From positions 1-64,000 of the forward strand of contig NZ_FXUF01000003.1 of the NCBI RefSeq assembly GCF_900182905.1: a DNA stretch of 64,000 bases. The letters run 5' to 3'. Positions 17,991 through 26,303 of this stretch are shown here, one piece after another. The DNA comes from Anoxynatronum buryatiense. GTDB lineage: Bacteria > Bacillota > Clostridia > Peptostreptococcales > Tindalliaceae. The notes below the pieces were generated by a model. It was not told where the DNA came from. It made no database searches and saw only the letters and a program-made list of their open reading frames with translations. The first letter of the stretch is position 1. Every line of letters starts with the position of its first letter. The position numbers and the translations under genes were made by a program.

Positions 17991-19814
17991 TTGCAAAGAC
18001 GAGATGCGTTACGAAATGTTGCTATTATTGCCCATGTTGACCATGGAAAAACCACGCTGGTAGACCAGCTGTTGAGACAAAGCGGTACTTTTAGAACCAA
18101 TGAAGTGGTTGACGAACGAGTTATGGACTCCAATGCCATCGAAAGAGAACGGGGCATTACAATTCTTTCCAAAAACACTGCCATCATATATCAAGATGTT
18201 AAAATTAACATCATTGATACCCCGGGACATGCCGATTTTGGCGGAGAAGTAGAACGGATCATGCAAATGGTTGATGGCGTATTGCTCTTGGTTGATGCAG
18301 CGGAAGGCCCGATGCCTCAGACCAGATTTGTGCTTCAAAAAGCTCTCAAGCAGGGCCTGAAGCCTGTGGTGGTTATCAATAAGGTGGACCGGCCTGAAGC
18401 GAGAGTTGAAGCGGTGATTGATGAAGTACTCGACCTCTTTATTGAGTTGGAGGCAGATGATCATCAGCTGGAGTTCCCGGTGGTGTATGCTTCTGCCAAA
18501 AACGGGTATGCTTCCCTTGATCCTGGGAATGCCGGTGAAAATATGGCGCCCCTGTTTGAAGCTATTTTAAGAGAAATTCCATGCCCGGTGGGTGACACTG
18601 AAGCAGGTTTTCAGCTGCTGATTTCCAATATTGACTATGACCGGTATATTGGCCGTATTGGCATTGGAAAAATTGCCCGTGGAACAGTCGAAAAAAACCA
18701 GCCTGCTGTGCTTGCAACAACCAATGGGAAAGAGCTGTCTGTAAAAGTCAGTAACCTTTCCACCTTTCAGGGGCTGAAACGAGTGGAAACAGAAACGGCG
18801 ATGGCAGGAGATATCATCGCGGTGTCTGGCATTGAAAACATTAACATTGGAGACACGCTTTGTGATGTGGACAAGGTGGAAGCACTGCCCTTCAACAAGA
18901 TTGATGAGCCAACCATTTCCATGAACTTTATGGTGAATGACAGTCCTTTTGCAGGGAAAGATGGCCAGTATATAACCAGCCGGCACCTGAAAGAACGCTT
19001 GGAGCGGGAAATGCTATCCAATGTGGCCATGCGCATGGAAGAATTGTCGACAGAATGCTTTAAAATTATGGGACGTGGCGAACTGCATATTTCCATATTA
19101 ATTGAAACAATGCGCAGAGAAGGCTATGAGTTTGCTGTTTCACGACCGGAAGTGATCATGAAAGAGACGTCTGAAGGCCGTATGGAACCGGTGGAAATCC
19201 TCTATGTTGAAGTTCCCGAGAGTCATATGAGCAGCGTGATTGAAAAAATTGGCCAGCGAAAAGGCGAAATGTTGAACATGAACCCCACTGGCACAGGAAC
19301 CATGAAACTGGAGTTTCGGATACCTGCTCGTGGACTGATTGGATACCGCTCTGAATTTTTAACAGACACCAAAGGATACGGGACGTTTCATCACTTGTTT
19401 GATGGCTACGAAGCCTATCGGGGTGAGATAAAAAATCGTTTAAGAGGCTCGCTGGTTGCTCATGAAACTGGTGCAGCTGTTGCATATGGCATTTTTGGAG
19501 CTCAGGAACGCGGAAAAATATTTGTTGAACCAGGCATGGAAGTTTATGAAGGCATGGTGGTGGGTGAAAGTTCTCGCCTGGAAGATATTGTGGTGAATGT
19601 CTGCCGTAAAAAGCAGATGACCAATGTGCGGGCATCAGGTTCTGATGATGCGTTGCGCTTGGTGCCGGCCACTATTTTTTCGCTTGAACAGTCACTGGAG
19701 TTCATCGGCGACGATGAACTGGTGGAAGTAACCCCCAAGCAAATTCGTTTGCGCAAAAAGATTCTTAATAAAGTGCAGCGAGAGCGTGGTCAGCGAAAAA
19801 CAAACGTATCATAA
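17991..19814 (+). CDS. typA: Ribosome-associated translational GTPase TypA/BipA
   Basis: A 607-residue EF-G-like GTPase that binds the ribosome and is needed for assembly and stress adaptation. Near the N terminus are [16 protein letters not shown] (G1), [14 protein letters not shown] (switch I), [14 protein letters not shown] (G3) and NKVDRPEAR (G4). The C-terminal TypA-specific domain includes [20 protein letters not shown], split across the ribosome-binding face. The start is TTG 17991 with AGAAGGAA upstream; no in-frame ATG is near, and the [14 protein letters not shown] sequence after it matches the family N terminus. Confidence 0.96.
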   Translation: MQRRDALRNVAIIAHVDHGKTTLVDQLLRQSGTFRTNEVVDERVMDSNAIERERGITILSKNTAIIYQDVKINIIDTPGHADFGGEVERIMQMVDGVLLLVDAAEGPMPQTRFVLQKALKQGLKPVVVINKVDRPEARVEAVIDEVLDLFIELEADDHQLEFPVVYASAKNGYASLDPGNAGENMAPLFEAILREIPCPVGDTEAGFQLLISNIDYDRYIGRIGIGKIARGTVEKNQPAVLATTNGKELSVKVSNLSTFQGLKRVETETAMAGDIIAVSGIENINIGDTLCDVDKVEALPFNKIDEPTISMNFMVNDSPFAGKDGQYITSRHLKERLEREMLSNVAMRMEELSTECFKIMGRGELHISILIETMRREGYEFAVSRPEVIMKETSEGRMEPVEILYVEVPESHMSSVIEKIGQRKGEMLNMNPTGTGTMKLEFRIPARGLIGYRSEFLTDTKGYGTFHHLFDGYEAYRGEIKNRLRGSLVAHETGAAVAYGIFGAQERGKIFVEPGMEVYEGMVVGESSRLEDIVVNVCRKKQMTNVRASGSDDALRLVPATIFSLEQSLEFIGDDELVEVTPKQIRLRKKILNKVQRERGQRKTNVS

Positions 19815-19821
19815 TGAAAAT

Positions 19822-19847
19822 GGAGCCTTTGCGGGCTCCTTTTTTTA
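19822..19847. terminator. Bidirectional terminator between typA and the M20 hydrolase gene
   Basis: GGAGCC/GGCTCC with a six-base loop, TTTTTTT on the plus side and ATTTTC on the minus side. The minus-strand gene's stop codon (19845-19847) lies inside its U-tract. Confidence 0.8.
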
Positions 19848-21056
19848 TTCCTCGGGAGGAAGTGTGGTAAAGTGCTGGACAAGTCTGGCGTAGATATCAA
19901 CGCCATTAACCAGATCATCAATGGCGATATGTTCTTCTTCGGTATGGGCCAGCGATAAATCTCCAGGACCAAAAACCACTGTGGGAATATTGGCATAGGT
20001 CTTTAGCAGGGCGGCATCTGACCATCCGATTCCCCGGGTGATGGTGGGTTCCCGATGAATGACATCCCGAATGGATTCTCTGACTGCACTGACAATGGGT
20101 TCATTGACTGAGGTAATGAGAGGTGGATGGTAAAGCTCCAGAAGACTTTCTGGCGTTACGCGTATCTCGGCTTTAAAAGTGTTGTCTTCAGCCTGTAATC
20201 GGTCGATGATTTCCTGATACTCAGCCATAACAGAATCTTTCGTTTCGCCGGGAATGTAGCGCCGGTCCAGGCGGATGATACACCGATCGGCAACGGTACT
20301 TTGTTCGGTTCCACCAGTGATGGTGCCAAAGTTCATGACAGATTCGCCGGTATACTCGTCATACTTTTCTTTCAGAATGGGATAAAGATCCTGCTTAACC
20401 CGCTGAATGAATGTCATGGCATGCTCAATGGCATTCACTCCCTTATCGGGACGCCCGCTGTGAGATGCTTTTCCGCGAATAATGACATCAAACCATTCCA
20501 GCCCGCGATGACCCACTGCATATTCGTAATCAGAGGGTTCGCCGACGACGGCAGCATCAGCCCGAATATCTGATTTAACAACGTATTCAGTGCCTTCGCT
20601 TTTTCCTTCTTCACCAATCACACCGGTAAAAATGACATCACCGCCAGGAACAAAGCCGCTTCGTCGCATCATAATCAGCGTCATCATGAAGCAGGCCAGG
20701 GCACCTTTCATATCCACCGCCCCGCGGCCAAAAATGCAACCATTTTTAATTTCGGCCGCATAAGGATCAACGGTCATGTTGTATGGCAACACGGTATCTG
20801 TGTGACCGTTAAACATCAGGGAGCGACCGGTTCCGTTTCCCATAACACGGGCAATCACATTGCTGCGCTCATCAATTACTGGATGAAGAACTGACTCAAT
20901 GTGGTGTTGCTGAAGAAAGTGGTGAATAAAATGAGCAATATCACGTTCCTGGCCAGGAGTATCTTTGTGGCTGGGAATGCGAATCAGTGATTGGGTTAAA
21001 TCCACCAGTTCTTCAGTGGTAAAATAGTCGCGAGGAAGAAAAAAAGGTTGCTCCAT
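19845..21056 (-). CDS. M20 family metallo-hydrolase (ArgE/DapE/YgeY-like)
   Basis: A 403-residue zinc peptidase/deacylase. The motifs are FNGHTDTVLP (first metal His and catalytic Asp), GRGAVDMKG (bridging Asp), GEEGKSEGTEYV (general base Glu-Glu), GEPSDYEYAVGHRG, and a C-terminal HTEEEHI metal His. The lid domain (SHSGRPDKGVNAIEHA) is typical of DapE/ArgE/YgeY members. YgeY-type selenium-linked hydrolases are close in style, but no selenium or carbamoyltransferase genes lie nearby, so substrate is open. ATG 21056 follows GGATGTG. It is convergent with typA. Confidence 0.85.
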   Translation of the reverse strand: MEQPFFLPRDYFTTEELVDLTQSLIRIPSHKDTPGQERDIAHFIHHFLQQHHIESVLHPVIDERSNVIARVMGNGTGRSLMFNGHTDTVLPYNMTVDPYAAEIKNGCIFGRGAVDMKGALACFMMTLIMMRRSGFVPGGDVIFTGVIGEEGKSEGTEYVVKSDIRADAAVVGEPSDYEYAVGHRGLEWFDVIIRGKASHSGRPDKGVNAIEHAMTFIQRVKQDLYPILKEKYDEYTGESVMNFGTITGGTEQSTVADRCIIRLDRRYIPGETKDSVMAEYQEIIDRLQAEDNTFKAEIRVTPESLLELYHPPLITSVNEPIVSAVRESIRDVIHREPTITRGIGWSDAALLKTYANIPTVVFGPGDLSLAHTEEEHIAIDDLVNGVDIYARLVQHFTTLPPEE

Positions 21057-21138
21057 TGGATTTCACATCCTATCTTGTAATCTATCAATAGACGGCGGAC
21101 AACTTGTATCATATCAGAAAAAGTCAGTGAGGAACAGG

Positions 21139-21167
21139 TTGACGGCATGAAATGATAAGCGTATGAT
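21139..21167 (+). promoter_or_regulatory. Sigma-A promoter for the 60-residue protein gene
   Basis: TTGACG (21139-21144), 17-bp spacer, TATGAT (21162-21167), 48 bp before the small ORF start. Confidence 0.65.
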
Positions 21168-21215
21168 GAAAGTAGGAGATAAGTAACTGGTGCGCTGTTG
21201 TGAAGGAGGGGTTTT

Positions 21216-21398
21216 ATGTCACTCTTCAAATCCGTTCACATCCCACGCAGACATCATTCGGACAAGGCAGAAAAGCCTGAAGAAAAGCGTTCGCGAAAAT
21301 CCTGGCTGATGAAATCGGGAGAGCTGGCGCCGCATTGGCGTCTTGGATGCCGTCACGGGTATGCCCGCTTTCGGTTTAAAGACGACGGGAATCATTGA
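21216..21398 (+). CDS. Small very basic protein, no known relatives
   Basis: A 60-residue ORF with an excellent ribosome site (AAGGAGGGG, about 7 bp before ATG 21216), its own promoter upstream and a strong terminator downstream, forming a complete one-gene unit. The sequence is rich in Lys, Arg and His (SVHIPRRHH, KRSRKSWLMK, RFRFKDD) with a few acidic residues and a single Cys in RLGCRHG. It has no membrane span or signal. It may bind nucleic acid, or the transcript may be a regulatory RNA that happens to be translated. I do not recognise it. Confidence 0.5.
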   Translation: MSLFKSVHIPRRHHSDKAEKPEEKRSRKSWLMKSGELAPHWRLGCRHGYARFRFKDDGNH

Positions 21399-21433
21399 GA
21401 AAAGCATACTACTGTAGAGAGAGTCAAATACTT

Positions 21434-21472
21434 CCGGCATGATCGCTTCATCGGCGAGTATGCCGGTTTTCT
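21434..21472 (+). terminator. Intrinsic terminator after the small basic ORF
   Basis: CCGGCAT/ATGCCGG outer stem with an inner TCGC/GCGA helix, followed by TTTTCTT. It separates the small gene from the repeat-protein gene. Confidence 0.75.
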
Positions 21473-21476
21473 TCGG

Positions 21477-21506
21477 TTGACGCATCTTCAGTACTGGCGT
21501 TATACT
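21477..21506 (+). promoter_or_regulatory. Promoter for the repeat-protein gene
   Basis: TTGACG (21477-21482) and TATACT (21501-21506) with an 18-bp spacer, right after the preceding terminator and 80 bp before ATG 21587. Confidence 0.55.
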
Positions 21507-21586
21507 TATGGTTGAAATACAATCGACAGGATGTTACTTAAATAAACTGATCTGCGACTCGTCCATCGATGGAAAGGAATGACAAC

Positions 21587-22975
21587 ATGGCACCTGCTAA
21601 GTTCTGGCACGACCTCTTTAATGCAAAAAATATTAACGGGCTAGTTTATCCTGCCTGCTTTGATCCTGATTTCATCGATTTTGCCGGGCGTCATCTGGGA
21701 AGAAAAAGCACAGAGACCTACCTTCCGGGAAGTGACTTTAGTCGTGTTAAATCGCTGCGCTGGAAACACTTGAAAGATGCAGACAATATTGGTGGATTGA
21801 TTTATCCAGAGACATTTGATGTGACGAATGCGGATTTTGGAAATAGAGATATATCGAAAAGTGATTTCAGCCGAGTGAACAGCCTTTGCTGGGAACACAT
21901 CAGCTCTTCAGCTGAAATATGGGGAATTGTTTATCCTGAGTTCTTTGAACCGAAGAAAGATGCCTGGGAAGGTCGCTACATTGCAGGCAGTGATTTTAGC
22001 CGTGTGAAGGGATTGCGATGGTGTCACCTGGAGCGTGTATGGGGACTCAGTGACCTCATATACCCTTCTGATTTTGACGCGGATAATGTGGTGTTTAATG
22101 ACAAGAATATCAGTGGCAGCGATTTTTCAAGGCTGGAAAAGCTTCGATGGCGTCAAATTAATCGGGCAGAATTTATTTTTGGTATGCGCTATCCGGGTTC
22201 ATTTGATATTGAAAACGCAGATTTTAATGACCAGCCTTTTGGTAAACCCAGGGATTTGACCGGAAGCGATTTCAGCCGGTGTCAGGCGCTTTCATGGGAG
22301 CAAATTCAGTATGCAGGTGATGTTTCCGGGATGATATACCCAGAACATTTTGATGCTGACAAGGCAAGCTTTACAGGGAGGGATATCAGCCGCAGTGATT
22401 TTTCCAGGGTGAAAAATCTGAACTGGATGCATATTGCCCATGCCGAAGATGCCAGCGGACTAATCTACCCGGATACATTTTGTCCTGCGAAAATGGAAGC
22501 CGCGGGAAAAAATTTCAGTGGTAATGATTTCAGTTGCGTTCGCGGACTAAGGTGGGAACATATCTGTCAGGCGCGGTACTTGGCGGGTGTGGTTTACCCT
22601 GAGGATTTTGACATTGACAACGCTGATTTTTCAGGCCTGGATCTCCGATTTTCTGATTTCAGCCGGGTTAAAAAGCTCAAGTGGGAGCACTTGCAAATGG
22701 CGGGCAAAGATCTGACTGGGATAAAGTATCCCTGGGGGTTTGATTTTGCAGAGGCTGATTTGGCCGGCCGGGAAATTGCCGGCAGTGATTTTAGCGGAGT
22801 TATCAACCTCTCCTGGGATCAGATGACGGAACAAAGTGGTTGGAAAAAATGGCTTGGGGTAAAAAAATCACTGAAGGCAATTGTGTTTCCGTCGAATATT
22901 GATGAAACTGCAAAATCCTTTGAAGGATACGATGTGAGCTTTGGTGATTTCAGCGCGATGGATAAACGACTGTAA
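21587..22975 (+). CDS. Tandem-repeat protein: ten units of about 43 residues with pentapeptide-like steps
   Basis: The 462-residue protein is almost wholly repeats. Each unit reads roughly LRWEHLxxAxxIxGLIYPExFDxxNADF then xGRDISGSDFSRVKx. Eight of the ten units have DFSRV or a close variant, all have a W or its equivalent in LxW, and nearly all have YP (or FP) 13-15 residues later. The NADFSGLDLRFSDFS part fits the A(D/N)LXX rhythm of pentapeptide repeats for three steps; the LRWEHL segment looks helical. Repeat 5 carries a 6-residue insertion and repeat 10 is longer and degenerate. No signal peptide or membrane span, so cytoplasmic. ATG 21587 is chosen over 21569 for AAAGGA at 21573-21578. 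Function unknown; a solenoid scaffold or DNA-mimic is conceivable. Confidence 0.8.
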   Translation: MAPAKFWHDLFNAKNINGLVYPACFDPDFIDFAGRHLGRKSTETYLPGSDFSRVKSLRWKHLKDADNIGGLIYPETFDVTNADFGNRDISKSDFSRVNSLCWEHISSSAEIWGIVYPEFFEPKKDAWEGRYIAGSDFSRVKGLRWCHLERVWGLSDLIYPSDFDADNVVFNDKNISGSDFSRLEKLRWRQINRAEFIFGMRYPGSFDIENADFNDQPFGKPRDLTGSDFSRCQALSWEQIQYAGDVSGMIYPEHFDADKASFTGRDISRSDFSRVKNLNWMHIAHAEDASGLIYPDTFCPAKMEAAGKNFSGNDFSCVRGLRWEHICQARYLAGVVYPEDFDIDNADFSGLDLRFSDFSRVKKLKWEHLQMAGKDLTGIKYPWGFDFAEADLAGREIAGSDFSGVINLSWDQMTEQSGWKKWLGVKKSLKAIVFPSNIDETAKSFEGYDVSFGDFSAMDKRL

Positions 22976-23032
22976 ATCTGATTGTCTTTTGATAAAGGAA
23001 GCGAGTGTTTCGATAAGTGAAGGAGGGATAAA

Positions 23033-23242
23033 ATGCCAGTATACGAATACCGATGTGAGGAATGTGGACACATCTTCGATCAATTACGTCGCATGGATGA
23101 AATGGATGAATCCATCAACTGTCCCCAATGTGGAAGCCAACATACGAAACGAAAGATGTCGGTTTTTGGCGTGGGATCATCCGGCGGCGAAAGCGAATGT
23201 CAGGTGACGGGTGGTTCGAAACCGCCTTCTTGCGGTGGCTGA
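23033..23242 (+). CDS. FmdB family zinc-ribbon protein
   Basis: A 69-residue protein starting MPVYEYRCEECGHIF with a second CxxC in INCPQCGS, the FmdB/CxxC-CxxC-SSSS putative regulatory family. The tail is Gly/Ser rich (GVGSSGGESE) and contains two more cysteines near the end. The fold binds one zinc; regulation of formamidase gave the name but is not implied. GGAGGG lies before ATG 23033, 57 bp after the repeat-protein stop, so the two may share a transcript. Confidence 0.85.
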   Translation: MPVYEYRCEECGHIFDQLRRMDEMDESINCPQCGSQHTKRKMSVFGVGSSGGESECQVTGGSKPPSCGG

Positions 23243-23247
23243 GGTTT

Positions 23248-23898
23248 TTAGGTTTCCTGTATGGAAACAGATGAAGATTCGGGACTGTTGCGGATAACAG
23301 TCAGGAAGTACTGAAGCATTTTTGCGGTGAGTCCCCATATCACATAATGCTGATAGTAATAGAAAACGACTCTGTAATGACCAGCTTTCCATTCATATTT
23401 ATCACCGTTTGGAATCCGATGATAAGGAAACAGGGGATCCATCTTCATGTCATATTCCAGTGAAAACTCTTCTGGCTCCTGGTTCAGAAGTGTTTCAAGG
23501 GGAATGGTGAAGATGGAATCCACCTCATCTTTTGAAAAGTCGATTTCTTCAAAAACAGTGTGTTGAACGACGCCGCAAAAAGGATAGATAGTGAAATGAA
23601 AAGGTGTTGTTAATGGGGGGAGTGAGCCGATGATTTTCAATTGGTGAGGCTGCAGATTGAGCTCTTCCATGGTTTCTCGACAAGCAGTCTGAGATGGTGT
23701 CTCGCCTTTCTCCATCTTGCCGCCGGGAAAACAAATTTCGCCAGGTTGGCTCTCCAGCTCGAAAGAACGGACCTCAAACAGAACGTGCGTTTCGCCGTTC
23801 ACTTCGATTAGCGGAATCATTACTGCAAACAGCTTGTTTTTTTCGTAACCTTCATGGGGGTAGCTGGCCAAAGCCTGTGAGATCAGACGGTAATCCAT
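23248..23898 (-). CDS. NUDIX hydrolase, CoA pyrophosphatase (NudL/YeaB-like)
   Basis: A 216-residue NUDIX protein. The Nudix box G-x5-E-x7-RE-x2-EE is complete in GGKMEKGETPSQTACRETMEE (read as two parts), and the preceding VRSFELESQPGEICFPGG resembles the CoA-specific UPF0035 motif LLTxRS...GEVxFPGG. It probably splits CoA or acyl-CoA to phosphopantetheine and 3',5'-ADP. ATG 23898 is taken because AGGAG lies 11 bp upstream; GTG 23910 overlaps that ribosome site. It is divergent from the adenosyltransferase gene. Confidence 0.85.
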   Translation of the reverse strand: MDYRLISQALASYPHEGYEKNKLFAVMIPLIEVNGETHVLFEVRSFELESQPGEICFPGGKMEKGETPSQTACRETMEELNLQPHQLKIIGSLPPLTTPFHFTIYPFCGVVQHTVFEEIDFSKDEVDSIFTIPLETLLNQEPEEFSLEYDMKMDPLFPYHRIPNGDKYEWKAGHYRVVFYYYQHYVIWGLTAKMLQYFLTVIRNSPESSSVSIQET

Positions 23899-24038
23899 GG
23901 TTCGATACACTCCTGTTCATGATGGGAAGAATCGCACGGATGCGTTGATATCATCATATCACGATCAAAATGAAATGCAAACGATGCTGCACGAGAAAAT
24001 AATATCAGCCCGCGTCAATACTGAAATGGAGGGATAAG

Positions 24039-24578
24039 ATGAAAATCTACACCAAAACGGGTGACAAAGGGGAAACCAGCTTATACGACGGAAAACGAGT
24101 CAAAAAAGACGAAATTCGAGTGGAAAGTTATGGAACGGTGGATGAACTGAACAGCTGCATGGGATTTGCCAGAAACTTTATTGAAGACGCTGAAGTGGTA
24201 CAAATCCTTTTTAGAATTCAGCGGGAGCTTTTTGATGTGGCAGGAGAACTGGCAACAACCGACAGAAACCTTTTCCCTGAAAAAATTGATGAAACCCATG
24301 TTCGGTTTCTTGAAGCCACCATTGACCAATATCTTGAAAAAATTGATAAAATGGATGCTTTCATTATTCCGGGCAGCAATACGGCTGCAGCCAGCCTGCA
24401 TGTTGCTAGAACTGTCTGTCGTCGGGCGGAAAGAAGAATCCTGAAATTGAGCAGGGAAGAAGATGTCAGCGAGTGGTTGCTAAAATATGTGAATCGATTG
24501 TCGGATACACTGTACGCCATGGCACGCTACCTGGAAACAGAGCTCCATTATGTGGTTTTTGACAAACAAGAGAAATGA
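24039..24578 (+). CDS. Cob(I)yrinic acid a,c-diamide adenosyltransferase, PduO type
   Basis: Transfers the adenosyl group of ATP to cob(I)alamin, producing coenzyme B12. The N-terminal ATP motif KIYTKTGDKGETSLYDGKRV (shown to Val20) and the VESYGTVDELNS segment are diagnostic of the PduO/MMAB trimeric class; RTVCRRAERR near residue 125 supplies the conserved arginines. The 179-residue length is usual. GGAGGG precedes ATG 24039. Hpt follows 32 bp later and a PduL gene 1 kb on, but no microcompartment or diol dehydratase genes occur. Confidence 0.93.
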   Translation: MKIYTKTGDKGETSLYDGKRVKKDEIRVESYGTVDELNSCMGFARNFIEDAEVVQILFRIQRELFDVAGELATTDRNLFPEKIDETHVRFLEATIDQYLEKIDKMDAFIIPGSNTAAASLHVARTVCRRAERRILKLSREEDVSEWLLKYVNRLSDTLYAMARYLETELHYVVFDKQEK

Positions 24579-24610
24579 TGACTTAATAATATGCTGACAG
24601 AGGTGATTTG

Positions 24611-25138
24611 ATGGATAAGCAATTGGACGGTGTCTTATTTACTAAAGAAGAAATTCATGAAAAAGTACGGGAGTTGGCCCAGAAGATTGAAACAGATTAT
24701 AAAGATGCAAATGAACTTGTACTGATTGGTGTTTTGAAAGGTGCCAATATTTTCCTGGGTGATTTGATGCGGGAAATCAAAAGACCGCTGAAAATTGATT
24801 TCATGGCAGTGAGCAGCTACGGGCATTCTACAGAGAGTTCTGGAGTCGTGAGAATACTAAAAGACCTGGATATGGAAATTGAAGACAAACATGTCATTAT
24901 TGTAGAGGATATTGTGGACACAGGCCTGACGCTGAAATATCTTACAGATAACCTTAAAAGAAGAAACGCGGCTTCTCTAAAAATATGTACATTACTGGAC
25001 AAACCAAGCAGGCGGAAATGTGATTTGACCGTAGACTATGTTGGGTATGAAATTCCGGATCGATTTATTGTAGGATATGGAATCGATTACGCAGAAAACT
25101 TCAGAAATCTCCCCTATATTGCAACTGTGGCAGATTAA
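24611..25138 (+). CDS. hpt: Hypoxanthine phosphoribosyltransferase
   Basis: Purine salvage enzyme that joins hypoxanthine or guanine to PRPP. The 175-residue protein has the PRPP-binding motif VIIVEDIVDTGLTL (near residue 96), the LVLIGVLKGANIFLGDL loop and the C-terminal FIVGYGIDYAENFRNLPYI typical of HGPRTs (split at Asp). ATG 24611 is used; a TTG directly before it is in frame. AGAGGTGA is the ribosome site. It is 32 bp after the adenosyltransferase gene and ends before a weak terminator. In many Firmicutes it lies next to tilS and ftsH, which are absent here. Confidence 0.95.
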   Translation: MDKQLDGVLFTKEEIHEKVRELAQKIETDYKDANELVLIGVLKGANIFLGDLMREIKRPLKIDFMAVSSYGHSTESSGVVRILKDLDMEIEDKHVIIVEDIVDTGLTLKYLTDNLKRRNAASLKICTLLDKPSRRKCDLTVDYVGYEIPDRFIVGYGIDYAENFRNLPYIATVAD

Positions 25139-25178
25139 ATTTAAGGAAAAATATGTTTAACCAATATACACTCTGTAT

Positions 25179-25238
25179 ACTCCTCTGGAAAGTTAATGGC
25201 ATTTGTGATGCTATTTGCTGACAAGAGGAGTTTATTTT
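25179..25238 (+). terminator. Possible terminator after hpt
   Basis: ACTCCTCT pairs with AGAGGAGT (8 bp) across a 37-base loop containing a small GGCAT/ATGCT helix, followed by TTATTTTTG. The long loop lowers confidence. The rest of the 420-bp gap before pduL (25239-25470) shows no gene. Confidence 0.4.
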
Positions 25239-25474
25239 TGATAATCTTTTACGAATTTCAAATACAGGAAGTGCGGTTTTCGCAGCTGGAGATATTTTTG
25301 TGACGTTTTCATCTAGCATTCAATAGAATAGTGCGATAACACTCAATGCAGGCTGTTAAAATGTTAAATAAATAACAATAAGCTCACTGAGATCCGATCA
25401 CGCTGAATCAAGGCTGAAAACTACAGTAGCAATAAGTGTGTCAATTTTGATAATTCCGAATCAAGCTTATCGGT

Positions 25475-25503
25475 TTGATTTCATGCACGCATTACTCTAT
25501 AAT
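25475..25503 (+). promoter_or_regulatory. Sigma-A promoter for pduL
   Basis: TTGATT (25475-25480), 17-bp spacer, perfect TATAAT (25498-25503), 57 bp before the pduL start. Confidence 0.7.
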
Positions 25504-25514
25504 ATAAGAAGAAC

Positions 25515-25532
25515 ATGTTAACGCTTTAACCA
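25515..25532 (+). promoter_or_regulatory. Rex-like operator just downstream of the pduL promoter
   Basis: ATGTTAACGCTTTAACCA matches 12 of the 14 defined positions of the clostridial Rex motif TTGTTAA-N4-TTAACAA. It begins about 12 bp after the -10 hexamer, so a bound repressor would block transcription start or elongation. Rex releases DNA when the NADH/NAD ratio is high. Confidence 0.55.
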
Positions 25533-25559
25533 ATGCAAGAAAATTAAGGAGGCTGTCAA

Positions 25560-26144
25560 ATGAGTCAAAATAGGATTCCGATCGCGTTATCGAACCGCCA
25601 TCTTCACATAAGCAGAGAGCACCTGAACAAGCTTTTTGGAGAAAACTATGAGTTGACCAAGCTGAAAGATTTGAAACAACCCGGACAGTACGCGGCTGAA
25701 GAAAAAGTTGACCTGATCGGACCAAAGGGTACCATCAAAGGAGTGCGCGTACTGGGGCCGGTACGCAATAAGACACAGGTGGAGATTTCATTTGCAGATA
25801 GCTTTGTGTTGGGCGTGAAACCACCGGTTCGAGATTCGGGTGATTTAAAGGATAGCGCAGGTGTGACCATTGTTGGTCCTCAGGGAGAAGTAGTCCTGGA
25901 TGAGGGGGTCATTGCCGCCGCTCGTCATATTCACATGACGCCAGATGAAGCGATGGTTTGGGGCTTGAAAGACAAAGATGTTGTCAATGTTCGTACTGGA
26001 GGCCAGCGCAGCGTTGTTTTTGAAAATGTGTTGGTGCGGGTGAATGCTGAATATGCGCTTGAAATGCACGTTGACCTTGATGAAGGAAATGGCGCAGGTG
26101 TTAAGAACAACGATGAAGTAGAACTGATTTTAGAACAACAATAA
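25560..26144 (+). CDS. pduL: Phosphate propanoyltransferase / phosphotransacylase, PduL type
   Basis: Interconverts acyl-CoA and acyl phosphate, and replaces Pta in many anaerobes. The 194-residue protein has two PduL beta-barrel domains with the metal-binding motifs SNRHLHIS (residues 11-18) and ARHIHMTPDEA (near 120), plus LEMHVDLDEGN near the end giving the third zinc-ligand histidine. It lacks the N-terminal encapsulation extension of microcompartment PduL, so it is most likely the cytosolic enzyme of acetate or propionate metabolism. AAGGAGG precedes ATG 25560. A Rex-like operator lies in its leader. Confidence 0.93.
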   Translation: MSQNRIPIALSNRHLHISREHLNKLFGENYELTKLKDLKQPGQYAAEEKVDLIGPKGTIKGVRVLGPVRNKTQVEISFADSFVLGVKPPVRDSGDLKDSAGVTIVGPQGEVVLDEGVIAAARHIHMTPDEAMVWGLKDKDVVNVRTGGQRSVVFENVLVRVNAEYALEMHVDLDEGNGAGVKNNDEVELILEQQ

Positions 26145-26167
26145 AATAACTTAACAGAATTGCTGGG

Positions 26168-26200
26168 AAAGCAATCTATCTTGAGGTGGATTGCTTTTTC
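26168..26200 (+). terminator. Intrinsic terminator after pduL
   Basis: AAAGCAATC/GATTGCTTT stem extended by wobble pairs to about 13 bp around a TTGA tetraloop, followed by TTC. pduL is therefore monocistronic. Confidence 0.8.
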
Positions 26201-26303
26201 TGTTGGCAAACTTGAGAAGCTGAATGAAAGCGGTGTTATCATGGAAACTGTGGTAGAATTATGATGAAACCTGATACTTAATCATACGAGGAGTGACAAT
26301 ACA

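Noticed and set aside
24039-26144. Microcompartment (Pdu/Eut) locus suggested by PduO-type and PduL-type proteins
   Set aside because: No shell proteins, diol dehydratase or aldehyde dehydrogenase; PduL lacks the encapsulation extension and the genes are in separate units.
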